Shown here: in pieces, positions 1-11,555 of the stretch | Numbering within the stretch: position 1 is the first letter of the stretch | Layout: each line of letters starts with the position of its first letter | Translations under genes and position numbers: made by a program | Assembly (NCBI GenBank): GCA_014529385.2 | Contig: CM043963.1 | Span: 65,857,895 to 65,921,894, forward strand | From: Adiantum capillus-veneris | Lineage: Eukaryota; Streptophyta; Polypodiopsida; Polypodiales; Pteridaceae | Direction: 5' to 3' | DNA length: 64,000 nucleotides | The notes under the pieces: generated by a model | The model's input: the letters and a program-made list of their open reading frames with translations, nothing else | Database searches by the model: none | Told to the model about the DNA's origin: nothing

Positions 1-36
1 TTGATTTCATTTTCCCTAGCCGCAATGATATACCGC

Positions 37-387
37 TCAACCTCTTGCACTTCGGCAAAGGCTTCTACCATAAAGTAATATAACCTCAGAGGGGAATAGC
101 TTTGAAGAGTCAAGAGGTGCAGTAAATGGAGTATTCACGTGCACATTCTCCAAGAGCATGGGGTCTACGTTGGTCATGAATGGCAAATTTACTTCCCCAC
201 CCCCCTCATTTACATCGTTACCTCCATGTTCGGAGCAAGTGGCTCTACTAAAGGTTTCCTTCAAGTGGCTAAGCACGCTCGGCACGAACTGTGGGCCCAT
301 GGAATGCATGTCTTGGCTTGAGCTATTGAGATTAGGCATTGGGTAACCCTCTATGACGGGGTAGTGCGAAAGAGTCACTAGATACAA
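37..387 (-). pseudogene. unrecognised coding fragment at the left edge, possibly gag N-terminus of RE-0
   Basis: An open frame of about 116 residues runs on the minus strand towards the window edge. It is polar, rich in Ser, Asn and Pro, and shows no catalytic motif or membrane segment. I do not recognise the product. It lies about 480 bases downstream (minus strand) of a TATA-like block at 868-880, in the order expected for LTR, leader and gag. I therefore suggest it is the start of a gag gene of an old element (RE-0) whose LTR was later split by RE-A. This rests on position only. A chance open frame is the alternative. Confidence 0.3.
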
Positions 388-956
388 TATGTGGGTCCTA
401 AGTGGTACTGCCTTGGATTCTTGTTGAGGGCCTAGAGCCTAAGCTAGAGGAATAATGAGTGCCTGCATAAATGGAGACACTCTCTATGTGCTAGTTCTCT
501 AGCACACGGCCTGAGTGTAGGTACATGTAACCTCAACACTCTAAAGGTGTTGGTGAGTGCCCGTGAAGGCCGCTCACCTAGTCTTGTAGGTGTTTACAAC
601 CCAAATTTTTGTTATTTTTGGTCCCTTTTTTAACCAAGCCATGTGAATATGGCTTGTGATAGCTCAAAAGGAGAGTCTTGGTAGGGGGACATGTTGTGCT
701 TTACAACCCCCGATCGATTACGTATAGCCCTCTAAATCCTAAAACTAGTCTTTTCCTAGGTGGGACGATGGCTAGCTTTAGTAAGTCCAAAGGGTGAGTA
801 TGAAGGGGATGGTGGAGGACTTGAGGAAATTGTCCCACATGCCCTCTCTTCACTTGAGGTCCTAGTCTTTATATATAAAGTGGTGTGTATAGTATATCAT
901 AGGACTAAGGCTTGGTTTTGGGCTTGGGCTTGGCCTTGGGGAAAGATCCCGATCCC
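388..956 (-). other. non-coding leader/LTR remnant of RE-0, left flank of RE-A
   Basis: No coding sequence is visible. On the minus strand a TATA-like palindromic block (868-880, core TATATATA) is followed by a leader-like stretch. The last bases before RE-A are ATCCC (952-956), one copy of the RE-A target-site duplication. The sequence GATCCCGATCCC on this side continues as CGATCCCTTTC at 51793 on the other side of RE-A, so both flanks belong to one interrupted sequence. Calling that sequence an LTR is an inference from the TATA block and the neighbouring open frame. Confidence 0.4.
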
Positions 957-1122
957 TGAAAGGCCAGAGGGAAGATAGACATGCGAGTAACCACCCAACC
1001 ATACCTATATATAGGACCTTGGCCCTCTTGATCTTAGATATATAGTGCCCATGTACCGCATGTATATCAGTTGGCCCTTGGCCAAGACCATGCCCTCCTA
1101 TAGTCCTACCCTTGTCATGACA
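957..1122 (-). repeat. RE-A 3' LTR (166 bp)
   Basis: On the minus strand it begins TGTCATGACAAGGG and ends CCTTTCA. It matches 51619-51787 along its length with scattered substitutions (roughly 85-90% identical by eye). It carries a palindromic TATA-like CCTATATATAGG near 1006-1017. The outer flank is ATCCC at 952-956. Confidence 0.8.
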
Positions 1123-1140
1123 TTACTCCCCCCTTGAAGA
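1123..1140 (-). other. RE-A polypurine tract
   Basis: On the minus strand this reads as a purine run, AAGGGGGGAGTAA, directly before the 3' LTR. It is the expected plus-strand primer of an LTR retroelement. The same tract precedes the RE-C LTRs at 48313 and 48837. Confidence 0.75.
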
Positions 1141-3686
1141 AGCGTTTTCGTCTGTGAAAACAAAAGTGGTAGGATCTTCATAAGAACACTAATGTTTTCC
1201 ACAATGGTATCCCTCATGGATCTAGCTATTTGTTTGACCAAAACACGGGTCAGTAGGAGGTCCAATGAAATCAAGAATAACATCTTGATTTTTCACATTG
1301 TTGTCCATTTGCAATCATCTTGTGTTACTGGCTCCAATCCAATCATAGTGTGTAGACTCCGTTGAGAACGCACATGAGCATGAATGCACACTGAAAGAGT
1401 ACCTCTTTTCACTTTCCATGAAAGTAACTTGCTGACATAACTCATTAGCCAAGTGTGAGTCCTTGACTTGTTCTCAAATTTCATCAGTAAACAACCCCAC
1501 CATAACTAGTGTTCAAGGTTGAGAACCTCACTTATACATGAAGAGACTAAAACTAGTCACAAAGATGCTTTAACTGATGGTAAGCAAACTCCAAGTAGAG
1601 AAATAAATGCTTACTAATTGGATTGCTTGGTGCTAATGTACGCACTTTGCACATCCTTCAGCACAAGATTACACTTTGTAATCTGCATATCCCCTTGGAA
1701 AACTGACAGTAGTGAGGTGTGTTTCCCCCACGGTTTACATACAGTCTTCCTAGATGACTGGTAAACGGGGATCACAATATCAGACAACATTGCTGAGAAT
1801 CAACAATGTCTTGAATAACCACAGTGGTTAGCTTGAAAGATCCACAAGCACCCAAACTGAGCCATGACCTCTATTGGTTATTGGTAGACCCCAAAAGGAA
1901 TCTCATAGAGATATTGCACGTAGAGAGAAAATGCGCAAGTAATGTGATGGATATTCATGCCGCTCCAAATCAGCCTTTGCTAAAACTAGGACCGATAACA
2001 CCTAGTGTACATGTATTTAGCAAAAAACAGATCCGAACCTATATATCTATGATCATCCTTGCCAATACTTATGGCGAATGTGATGCTCCTAGCACACATT
2101 AAAGAGGAATGTAAATAGTTCTCAAAAGAAACTAAATACTTTCAGCTGCAATCATTTGCAAGCCGTGCTGAAACATTTGAACCATAATAGAAGGTGAAAC
2201 AATAATCGCTTCTAGGTACAAACAATGAAACCTTTTCATTAACAACTCATAGCCTTGTTATATGCATAAACAACCATCTGTATTGCTGTTTAGTTGCACT
2301 TGTACCTTAACAAGTCATTCTAAGTATTCGACATTTCTTGGCAACCGAAATTGCTCCTGATACGTGTGCTGAAAATGGAATAGAATGCAGATTTGAATAG
2401 CACCTAGGGACTTTGTCGCGACACATACTTGAAATAGTGGTCGCCAGTGTCAATCCCAGAGACTCATATTCTCCACATGTGGAATATATCTCATGTATGT
2501 ATGTTTTTTTAATAAAAAGAACATCCTCGAAGTACAAGATATACTTGTGAGTGGAGGTAATTGTAAACACTCTACGACTGGAGTGAGAGGGACCCTCATT
2601 AGCCTTGCTCCACACTGGCTAAACTTAACTCCTTAAGCTCCTAGACCATGTTGCATCACATGTGAAAACATGTTCTAAATAAACCCTACAAGTGGGTCTA
2701 GAACTGCATAATGCAGAAAATTATGTTGGACACTACAACCCAAATTCTTGGCTCTTACATGACCTTGTCATTTCTCTTAAGAGAAAAAATGGAGGATAGC
2801 ATAGTTTGTGCCTCCTACGCGGAAAAAGAAAATAGAAGGAAACAAAATCAAATCAGATGCATACTTAGAGGTTTAACATAGAGCATCTGCTCAAATTTTT
2901 GCCTGCAAATGCCTATGAGCACGAACTGAAAATTAGTGAATTGCTATTAGCATTGCACATGTAATGGTGGGTGTTGCCTTTGCAATCCAAACCCCTTGGT
3001 GAAAATCAACATTGTATAACCCCTTGGTTAAAATCTACATTATCAAACCCCTTGGTCAGACTTTGCAAGAAAACTGCCCAACTAGCAGCCGACCCTTGGC
3101 CTATGTCCATGACCCCTCTTGGGCTTGCTTGTGGCTTGAAATTCCTTTGGAAGTGGAAATGTTTCCACTACCCTGTGGTAGTCTGTGGACTTCTTTCCTT
3201 GAAAATGCAAGTGTGAAGGTTCCAAGAATTGATCATCAACTCTTACAAAGTGCTTTAGTAATCATGAGCTGGGTCTTACCATAAAAATGTACTCATATAG
3301 GCACTCTTAGTGCTATAGAATAAAGAGGATATCCACTCAAGTTTGAATTGATTTCACAACTGGATCTTCTCTATAACAAAAAATGCATAATCTTGGGTTG
3401 TTTGTGAACAGCCATGTTGGCAAAAATGTTGGCTTTGTTTGTAAACAGCCATGCTGTCAAAAACGATGGCTTGACCTATACACCGTAGTAGGGATAAGCC
3501 CTTACGAGTTTAAGACGTTCAAAAACTCAACTTGATCACCACACGTACCATATGTAGTGCTAAATTACGCCAAAAAAATCGGGAATGGCAAGACGCTTGC
3601 TTGTCCATTAAAATCGATGGGTACTCAACTAGATAGAGTTTTTCGATCTTGTAAGCAATCACTTAAGGATTAAAAAGAGATGGCTC
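1141..3686 (-). other. RE-A internal body, 3' part, non-coding
   Basis: There is no convincing gene. Short open frames exist but are not shared with the homologous copies. Read on the minus strand, this block matches the 3' half of the RE-C internal region. For example, 1140-1290 matches 48220-48310, and 2440-2630 matches 41810-41960 and 46730-46870. Copia-1 interrupts it at 3686. Confidence 0.7.
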
Positions 3687-3913
3687 TGTTACCATATACA
3701 TGTGGTAGTGATGTGTGTGAACACACTAGGACCGCCGGGGCATTTTTTACCTCTTTAGAAGGTTTTTTCCCCCGTGCATTGTATATACGCCCATCACTCT
3801 AGGGCTATCTATCTTTCCATTGCACACTAAGTAATACACTCTCTATTGTGTGCCTTGAGCTTCCTTCGTCTTCTCCAAGTTGTGTGTGTTTCTCTGCAAC
3901 CCTAATTCCAACA
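3687..3913 (+). repeat. Copia-1 5' LTR (227 bp)
   Basis: It begins TGTTACCATA and ends CCAACA. It carries a TATA-like GTATATA near 3779-3787. It differs from the 3' LTR at five positions. Confidence 0.95.
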
Positions 3914-3914
3914 A

Positions 3915-3927
3915 TTGGTATCAGAGC
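3915..3927 (+). promoter_or_regulatory. Copia-1 primer binding site
   Basis: TTGGTATCAGAGC lies one base downstream of the LTR. It is complementary to the 3' end of plant initiator Met-tRNA, the usual minus-strand primer for plant copia elements. Confidence 0.9.
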
Positions 3928-4275
3928 AGGTCACGTCCTCCCGGGCTTAGTCGCCAGCTGCTCCAGCACATGCCTGCTCACCTTCTCCGATTTCAGTGAG
4001 CTTTGGCGAGCGTTCGCAGGTCGACAAAAATTTTGGGAGAACTCGAAGAGCTTGGTCTGCTCAGATTTTTGATTTGGGCTCATTTCGGCCTTCGTTTCTA
4101 CTACAGGCAGTACCGCACAGGCTATTTCGTCATTTTGTGCAGAATTTCTGTCAGTGCTGTTTTCTGTATAACAGGTGCCTTACAGTCTTCTACGGTTTGT
4201 GCTATATAGCACAGGTTGTTCCCGCTCCGTTTCACCTATTTTCGGGCAGTTTTCACATCAGGTGCAACATTTACC

Positions 4276-6819
4276 ATGGCTGACAACAACAAGACAGATG
4301 TGTTCAAGATGTTTGCTGTTGAGGACAGGTTGGATGGGGACAACTACCCTATGTGGTCTTATATGATGCAACATGTTCTTATGTCAAAGGGTGTCTGGAA
4401 CATTGTGCAGGGCATTGATGTACGTCCTAGTTCTGAGGATGTAGGCGATGTTGAGGATGTTGCAGGTCTTGCTGCAAGGATTGCAGCTGTTAGAGTTGTT
4501 TTGCCTACGGCAGAACAAGCTCGTTGGGATGTTAAGGATGCGCAGGCTCATGCATTGATTGCGTTGTCTGTGAAGCGCACCATTGTTCCTCACATCCATT
4601 CAACAAAATCAGCAAAACAGGCTTGGGATATTTTAGCAGGTCTTTATGCAAGCCGCAATGAGGCTAAAATTGCTTTGCTGCGTAAAGAGCTGGAGTCGAA
4701 GATTATGCATGAGGAAGATGATATGGACACTTTCCTTGCTAGTGTCAAGGATATCAATGAGCAGCTTATTTTTGCAGGTGAAGTCATTTCAGACAGTTCC
4801 CTTGTGCAGACTGTTCTTGATGCCTTACCAAATTCCTACCAGACTTTTGCTAGTACTTGGAGACTTATGACCCAAGGAAATCCAGAAGTTGTCAAGTTTG
4901 ATGCATTATGCACATTGCTGTTGCAAGAGTCACTGTCCAGGAAAAACAGGACTAGACAGCGTGCAGTTGAACAGGCTTTTATTGCTTCTCAAAGAAAGGG
5001 TGGTAACAACAATGCAGCCACTTCTTATGGTTCTGCTGCGAGTGGCAAAAATTATGTTCCTAATGCTTCTGCTGGCAGTACTTCGTCTGGCAATTCTGGT
5101 GATAAGGGCAATAAGAAGATGCGTTGCGATTATTCTAAAGCCAATGATCACTTGATCAAGTCGTGTCCTAAGTTGAAGGCCAAAGAGGCTAAGAAGAAAG
5201 AGGGTGGTTCCAATGGAAATGCTGGTTCCACTACAAATGCAGCCATTGTCGAGTCTTCTGTGAAAGGAGACTGTGTTGCTAATGTTGATGCAGAATGGGC
5301 TTTTAGTGCAGAGTGCACTTACAATCTTGTTGTCCATGATGCATGCTTGTCAGTTGCTGCAGATTCACATGTGTGGTATTTCGACAGTGGTGCTACAAAG
5401 CACATTATCTCTCATCGTGAATTGTTTACCTCTCTCGAGTCTGTCCCTCATGGGAATTCAGTCACTTGTGCCAACAACGCCTCTTATCTAGCTCAGGGAG
5501 TTGGAAAGATTGTGCTCACTACTGCTAATGGCAGTTCCTTCACACTTGTTGATGCACTTTATGTACCTGGGATCAAGAAGAATCTCTTGTCTGTATCCGT
5601 ACTTGCTAGACTTGGACTTGTAGTCAAATTTGTGGATGACAGATGTACAGTTCATGATCTCAGTTTTGGTGATGAAATTGTTGCATTTGGGCTTTTGTGC
5701 CGTGGGCTGTATAAGCTCACTTTGTATGACAAGTGTGGACAAAATTTTGCAAATACTGTTGCAGATTCAAGGGCTATTTCAGATGCAAAACTTTGGCATG
5801 CACGTTTTGGTCATCTGAATTTTGCCAGTTTGCTGCGTTTGCAAAAATCTGACATGGTTGCTTCTTTGCCACCTCTTGAAGCACCTGTCAAACATGTTTG
5901 TGAAGGCTGTATTTTTGGTAAGATGCAGCGTTCTAAGTTTCCAAAGGATGGTTCAGTTCGGGCCACATGCAGGTTGCAGCTTGTGCATAGTGATGTTTGT
6001 GGGCCCATGCAAACTCCGTCCTTGGGCAATTACCTGTACTTCATGACTTTCATTGATGATTACTCCAGGCATGCATGGGTATTTCCGCTTAAAGCAAAGT
6101 CCGAAGTTTTTATGTGCTTCAAACAATTTCTAGCTATGGTTGAAAATGTCTCGAAATGTACTATGGGCACCCTCCGTTCCGATCGAGGGGGGGAGTATAT
6201 GTCTCATGAATTTAAGGCATTTCTGGCTAGTCGTGGGATAAAACACCAATGTACAGTGCCTTATACACCTCAGCAAAATGGTGTTGTTGAGAGGAAAAAC
6301 AGGTCACTGATGGAAATGGCACGATGTATGGTCAAAAGTCAAGCTTTATCGCATTCTTTTTGGCTTGAGGCCATTATGTGTGCCACTTATGTACTTAACA
6401 GGTGTCTTACGAAAGCTTTGCAGTCTATTACTCCATATGAAGCATGGCATGATAGAAAACCTTCTATTGAGCACATGCCTGTTTTTGGCTGTTTGGCATA
6501 TGCTTTGGTGCCACAAGTGCAGCGCAGAAAATTGGATGATAAGGCTGTCAAATGTATTCTTGTTGGTTATAGTGCTGAAAGCAAAGGTTACAGGTTGTAT
6601 CATCCACAAACAAAACGTATTCTGGTTTCTCGGGATGTAGTGTTTGTGGAAGATTCTGTTCAGTCCTTGTTGTCATGTACTAGAGATAGTAATGTAAGCT
6701 CACAGGACATTTATGACACTTTGTTGCCTATGGGGGTTTTTGAAAATGTTTTAGATCAGCCTATTACTGATGCAGATGTGCATGATGTACTTGATGAGGA
6801 AAGGGCTGAAAATGAGTAG
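4276..6819 (+). pseudogene. Copia-1 gag-protease-integrase portion of the polyprotein
   Basis: I chose the ATG at 4276 (protein begins MADNNKTDVF) because an acidic start followed by a D-NYPMW motif is typical of copia Gag; the frame is open further upstream to 4216. The order is Gag (to about residue 240), then a zinc knuckle at 5125-5166, then protease with FDSGATKH (Asp codon at 5382), then the pre-integrase HHCC region (about 5790-5940), then the integrase core. The integrase core has Asp in HSDVCG, Asp in RSDRGGEY and Glu in NGVVERKN, so its triad is intact. The zinc knuckle is damaged: the second Cys is Ser (TCT at 5134), giving C-x2-S-x4-H-x4-C. The frame ends at a TAG (6817-6819) before reverse transcriptase. 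Intact copia elements read through this point as one polyprotein. Confidence 0.9.
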
Positions 6820-7095
6820 GCTAGAGGTAGGCTAGAGGTATGCCAAAATGGCTTGTGCAGACTTTGCGTGACAGTAAATTGGATGCACCTTTGTCTAGTC
6901 GTACTCGTTCAGGCTCTCGCCATGCATCTTATGCATCACATTGTTATGATTTGGCTGTGTCTACTTTGCATGATGTTGAGGAGCCTCTGTCTTTTGATGA
7001 AGCACAGAATTCAAAAAATTAGATGGCTGCCATGCAATCAGAATATGATGCACTTATAGAAAATGACACATGGACTTTATGTGATTTGCCTCCAT
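6820..7095 (+). pseudogene. Copia-1 integrase-RT linker, frameshifted
   Basis: An 11-bp unit (AGGCTAGAGGT) is repeated at 6818-6828 and 6829-6839. Its second copy moves the reading frame by two, so the linker continues in another frame from 6840 (MPKWLVQTLRD...). A Trp codon has become TAG at 7020. The start of the RT region (AMQSEYDALIENDTW) follows. The sequence then jumps from a DLPP motif directly to KARLVAKGY, so the segment that normally carries the KWV-K-K motif, about 20-25 residues in relatives, is deleted. Confidence 0.8.
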
Positions 7096-8447
7096 AAGGC
7101 TCGACTTGTTGCAAAGGGTTATGCACAGCAAAAAGCCATAGATTATGAAGAGACTTTTGCTCCCACTTGTCGTATGACTACTGTGCGTTTTCTATGTGCA
7201 TTGGCAGCTCATTTTGGTTGGGATGTACATCAATCAGACATTGTTACTGCTTTCTTGAATGGTGACATATTTGAGGAAGTTTATGTAACGCAGCCTCGCG
7301 GTTTTGTCATAAAAGGACAAGAGGACAAAGTGTGCAAATGTAACAAGGCTTTGTATGGGTTGAAGCAATCTCCTCATGCTTGGTATGAGAAATCTGACAC
7401 TCATTTGGTCAAACAAGGCTTTCGTAACAGTCCAACAGAAAGCACATTGTATGTAAAGCGTGAGGGTGATGTATTTCTCATCGTGGTTCTTTATGTTGAT
7501 GATTTGCTGATCACTGGACCAAATGAGAGACATATTGCTGAATTTAAGGCTGATTTGAATGCTACTTTCAAGATGAAATATTTGGGGCTGTTGCATCATT
7601 ATTTGGGCATACAGTTTAAGCAGTGTGATGGTGGTATTGCCTTGTGTCAGAAAAGTTACATAGAGACATTGCTATGTAAGTTTGGACTTGAGGATTGCTA
7701 GCCTATTGCCACTCCCATGGAAACAGGTTTGAAGTTGAGTCTACATGATGCTGGCGATCCTGCTGATGTCACTCTTTACCAAACTACTGTTGGTTGCCTC
7801 ATTTATGTATGCAACACAAGGCCGGATATTCAGTTTGCAGTCTCACAAGTTAGTAGATTTATGCATAGCCCAGGGTCTAAGCATTGGCAGGCTGTCAAGA
7901 GAATTTTCCGCTACCTTAGTGGCACTTTACATCTTGGCTTGTTTTATCCCAAGGGGGGATCATTGCCGCCAGACTTACATGCTTTTTCGGACTCAGATTG
8001 GGCTGGTTGTTTTGACACGCGAGTGTCCACAAGTGGTTTTTGTTTCACGCTTGGCAGTTCATGTATATCATGGTTGAGCAAGAATCAACCTACTGTGGCC
8101 ACTTCGAGTTGTGAGGCTGAGTACAGGGCAGTCTTCACAGCTACGGTTAAGTGTGTATGGCTTAGATGCCTTATGGCTGATTTGGGTGTTGGACAGGACA
8201 CTGCCAACACTATCTACACTGACAGTCAGAGCGCATTGGCAGTTGCGAGGAACCCAGTTTTTCATGCTCACACAAAGCACATTGAGGTGCATTACCACTA
8301 TGTAAGGAGAGGCTCTCAGCAGGAGAGATCAGCTTGGCTTATGTGCCAACACAGGACAACCTTGCAGATCTTTTCACAAAGGCATTGTCTCATGATAAGC
8401 TTGAAGCTTTCCGCAAAGCTTTGGGCTTACTCCCCTTTGTGGACTAA
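7096..8447 (+). pseudogene. Copia-1 reverse transcriptase and RNase H, broken
   Basis: The frame resumes at KARLVAKGY. The RT motifs are clear: SDIVTAFLNGD, LYGLKQSPHAW and the catalytic YVDD at 7492-7503. A TAG at 7699-7701 interrupts the frame, which continues as a 275-residue stretch from 7717. RNase H shows SDSDWAG, CEAEYRA and YTDSQSA. A one-base loss near 8303-8308 shifts the frame. The genuine C-terminus (with ...DLFTKAL and ending near PFVD) is then read in the neighbouring frame to the TAA at 8445-8447. The enzyme would copy RNA to DNA in the cytoplasmic particle if intact. This copy cannot make it. Confidence 0.85.
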
Positions 8448-8510
8448 TCCCGTCCTCAGGGCATGGAACTTCCCTTTACTCATGTGCCAGCTCTCGTTCA
8501 CCGCATCACT

Positions 8511-8522
8511 CCAGGGGGGATT
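8511..8522 (+). other. Copia-1 polypurine tract
   Basis: The purine run CAGGGGGGA ends two bases before the 3' LTR and fits the plus-strand priming site. Confidence 0.8.
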
Positions 8523-8749
8523 TGTTACCATATACATGTGGTAGTGATGTGTGTGAACACACTAGGACCGCCGGGGCATTTTTTCCCTCTTTAGGAGGTT
8601 TTTTCCCCCGTGCATTGTATATACGCTCATCACTCTAGGGCTATCTATCTTTCCATTGCACACTAAGTAATACACTCTCTATTGTGTGCCTTGAGCTTCC
8701 TTCGTCTTCTCCAAGCTGTGTGTGTTTCTCTGCAACCCTAATTCCAATA
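8523..8749 (+). repeat. Copia-1 3' LTR (227 bp)
   Basis: It begins TGTTACCATA and ends CCAATA, the last dinucleotide being altered from CA to TA. It is followed by GTCTC, the right TSD copy. Confidence 0.95.
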
Positions 8750-9074
8750 GTCTCTTATACTTTCCAAAATAGGGTGGCAATAGATGGCTCATAGCCCTTC
8801 TTGTTACCGTATTGACATAGAAAGATTTCATGAAAATCATGCCTAGTTTGACTTTTCCCGGATAGAAGTTGAGAAGAGAGAGAGAGAGAGAGAGAGAGGG
8901 ATAATGCTAGGCTGAGGAAAACCCCTTATTCAAATGGTATTTATGCCCCGTGCATATGACACCATGCATACCATGTCTATGTCTGAGCTTAGACTAGAAG
9001 CATACAACCACACGCCCTTGTAGAGAGAGGCTGAGCTTATCCTATAAGCGTACAACTGTGTACTTGTACCATGC
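8750..9074 (-). other. RE-A internal body, middle piece
   Basis: Non-coding. It contains an (AG)n run at 8871-8899. On the minus strand it matches RE-C at 40450-40620 and 45430-45560, where the same (CT)n tract and the phrase around 'cttataggataa' occur. It is bounded by Copia-1 on the left and by RE-B on the right, and ends in CATGC (9070-9074), the left TSD of RE-B. Confidence 0.7.
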
Positions 9075-10671
9075 TGTCAAAATAAGTAATATCTAATTCT
9101 CCTAAATGATTTTCTCATGTTAAACTAATCATTTAATATGGGGAAGTGATAGGGGAGAAAACATTAGAATACTGGTTATGCTAGCAGACCAGCCACAATA
9201 GGGATCCAAAGGAGGGAAAATAGGGATTCAAAGGGGGGGGATCTGCAAAAGAGAAATGTGCCACAATGGGCTTTAAAGACCCTAAGGTTCATCCCATTAA
9301 GACTTCCAAAAATGCTAAGGTTCCAAAATTCAAAGGTTATGTCCAAAGATCAAACACTAGGAAAATTGGATGGTTTGTGTGTGCTCAAAAAGTCTTCAGA
9401 GAATCCTACATAGGAGGGGGCGAGCCCTGAAAGTAGGGGATGAGAGAGCAACACACACATACACACTCACAAGCCTCCTTTACACAAAGGGAATGAGGAC
9501 ACATGTCAGCTCCCTAGCCTAGATGCCCACAAGGTGTACTCAATTCCTATTGGATGGCCATGGAGGTGGACCAATGAGAAGTAGGCTATAGTAAATCTAG
9601 TTTAATTAATGTAAACACACTTAATAAGATAACCAATAAGAATTAAGCTCTCTAGAAGACTATTGGACAGTCTCCCGAGGGGTCCAATGAGCATTCAGCA
9701 GCCCAATGGCTTGCCTGATTCCTATTGGACAGGAGACAAAGGGGTCCAATGAGAGTTCAGTTGCATTAATTAATTACATAAACCTCTCACAAAAGGGGAA
9801 AGGGGGACACATTTCAGAAATCTATCACTTATATTGCTTAAATTTCATTGCCTAAGCTGCTGGGAGAGGTCCAATGGGGTGTGGGCATTAGTATTTTGCA
9901 TGAGGCATAGACCAAGAGAGAGAGAGGGGGCTGAATTTCTCAAGGAATTATTGCATACACACTCACACAATCTCATGTGTGAAGCAAGAAGACTCTCTCT
10001 ATGTCTCCTTCTGAAGCTTTAATGGAAAGCTTCTCACCTACTCCAAGCTTGTGAGAAGGGAGGCCTACACCAACAACTCTTGTCTTTGTGATGCAAATCC
10101 AACCAAGAGCCAAGATTCAATGCATGCTCATCTCCTCTACCATTCTAATTACTAAGCTAAGCTATGCTAATATGAGTGATTATGTGGGGAGATGTACATC
10201 TTTCTCATAAGACTACTCCTTCCTCTCAATCTACTGTCATACCCCGCTAGCTCTCACCATCTTTAAAGGTGTGTGAGGTTTTGGGTCTGAGACCGTGAGG
10301 TAATTGATGTTGCATTTAATAAGTGTTTTGCTTAGTGCTTGAAGTTTCCATCTTCATTGCACTAGCTACTATTGAAGGAACACAAAGAATTGTATTGTAA
10401 AATGTCTCTATTGATGGGAGAAACCATAATACAAAGCCTTTTGGAGGGGGGCCAGCTCCATGTAAATCCGGTCCTCAACTGTTGTCAATAGCTTAATTTG
10501 TCTCTCTTTTGAAGTATTGTTCATGCTATCTAATTAGGTGTTATAATTTTTTGTCGCTCTCTCCACCCAAGCACTCTTGCTATTCTCATTAGGAATCTAT
10601 TCTAATGAAATACTCACTATGTTCATGCTATTTTCCACTACATACAAGTTACTTGGCCATTAAATGTTACA
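9075..10671 (+). repeat. RE-B 5' LTR (1597 bp)
   Basis: It begins TGTCAAAATAAG and ends AATGTTACA. It matches the split 3' LTR (26365-27658 plus 48983-49370) and, in reverse complement, the solo LTR at 36240-37828. It contains short precursors of repeats that are greatly expanded in the 3' copy: a CA-rich run near 9451-9470, a GA run near 9914-9927 and a CT run near 9992-10010. Confidence 0.9.
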
Positions 10672-10684
10672 TTGGTATCAGAGC
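10672..10684 (+). promoter_or_regulatory. RE-B primer binding site
   Basis: TTGGTATCAGAGC starts directly after the LTR terminus and is complementary to initiator Met-tRNA. Confidence 0.9.
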
Positions 10685-11073
10685 ACAAGGTTTCTCTTTT
10701 CTTGCTCAAGAAGGGAGGTCCTCAAGTTAGCTATAAATGGTTAGTATTATTAATTGCAATTGAGTAAGTAGAATAGGGATTTTTCAGCCTTGCACTGCGC
10801 CTGCCTTCATGCAGATAACGGGGCATCCCTGTTGATATCTATGGTATGGGCTTGCCTACGGCTTATTAACCACTATTGAGCTATTAGAAGCTTGACAAGA
10901 GCCAGTGCTATTTTAGTGTTGAACAACCCTCTCTTCTATTCCTTGCAATTAATGGTATTCAAGCCACGGGTACAGTAGCTTGAGTGCTTTTTCTAAAGGG
11001 GTAAAGAGGAGTAGCAACTAGGGCTTGAAGTGCCAAAGTACACCTAAAAATTTTACACCTAAAAGTTGTTAGA
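10685..11073 (+). other. RE-B leader, non-coding
   Basis: About 390 bases lie between the primer site and the gag start. I see no gene. This is the usual position of the packaging and dimerisation signals of an LTR element, but I cannot identify them. Confidence 0.5.
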
Positions 11074-11487
11074 ATGGCCCACAATAGTAAAGAGAGTGAA
11101 ATTAATGCTGATAACTTTGATTTTGCTAATGAGCAGGCTACTAATGATGCCCCTATGCTTGTTAACTATCTTGTTTCTAGGCTTCATCAAGCCATGGGCA
11201 ATCCATCCCTCCAAAGTGAAGTGCAACGGCAGCTTCGTGCTCATGGGATTCTCCAAGCTCCCCACCATGATGAGAGAGTACCTACAAAGCCTCCTTGTGA
11301 GACTCCTAAAACAGGCCTCTCTCCGATTCGGGGAGAAGAAGAGGATCCATACGAAGGGCTCAAAAATTTGCTTCTTGATGATGCATCTCCTTCTCAAAGG
11401 AGAACTCAAGAGCCTCCACCAAAGGAACGAGAAAGAAGTGTCTCCTGCTACCTTAATGGAGATGGATCCATGAAGACGGCGCACTAA
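11074..11487 (+). pseudogene. RE-B gag N-terminus
   Basis: An ATG at 11074 opens a 137-residue frame (starting MAHNSKESEI) that is acidic and Pro-rich and ends at 11487. It is the N-terminal extension seen before the capsid domain in chromovirus-type Gag. The rest of Gag continues in another frame from 11556, so a frameshift lies between 11487 and 11556. Confidence 0.65.
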
Positions 11488-11555
11488 ATGCTCTCCATCA
11501 CCTCCAAAATGGAGAAGACCATTGCACACTTCTCCACACCATAATTCAAAGAGGG

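Larger units (their letters stand above)
3687..8749 (+). mobile_element. Copia-1: Ty1/copia LTR retrotransposon, recently inserted but defective
   Basis: The element is 5063 bp, bounded by two 227-bp LTRs that differ at only five positions by my reading (about 2%). It is flanked by the near-identical 5-mers GGCTC (3682-3686) and GTCTC (8750-8754). An initiator Met-tRNA primer site follows the 5' LTR and a purine tract precedes the 3' LTR. The coding order gag, protease, integrase, reverse transcriptase, RNase H is diagnostic of the copia superfamily. Despite its low LTR divergence, the polyprotein has stop codons, frameshifts and an internal deletion. Confidence 0.95.

Noticed and set aside
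5488-5742. Minus-strand frames inside Copia-1 (also 4930-5337, 7234-7599)
   Set aside because: They are shadows of the strongly supported plus-strand copia polyprotein.
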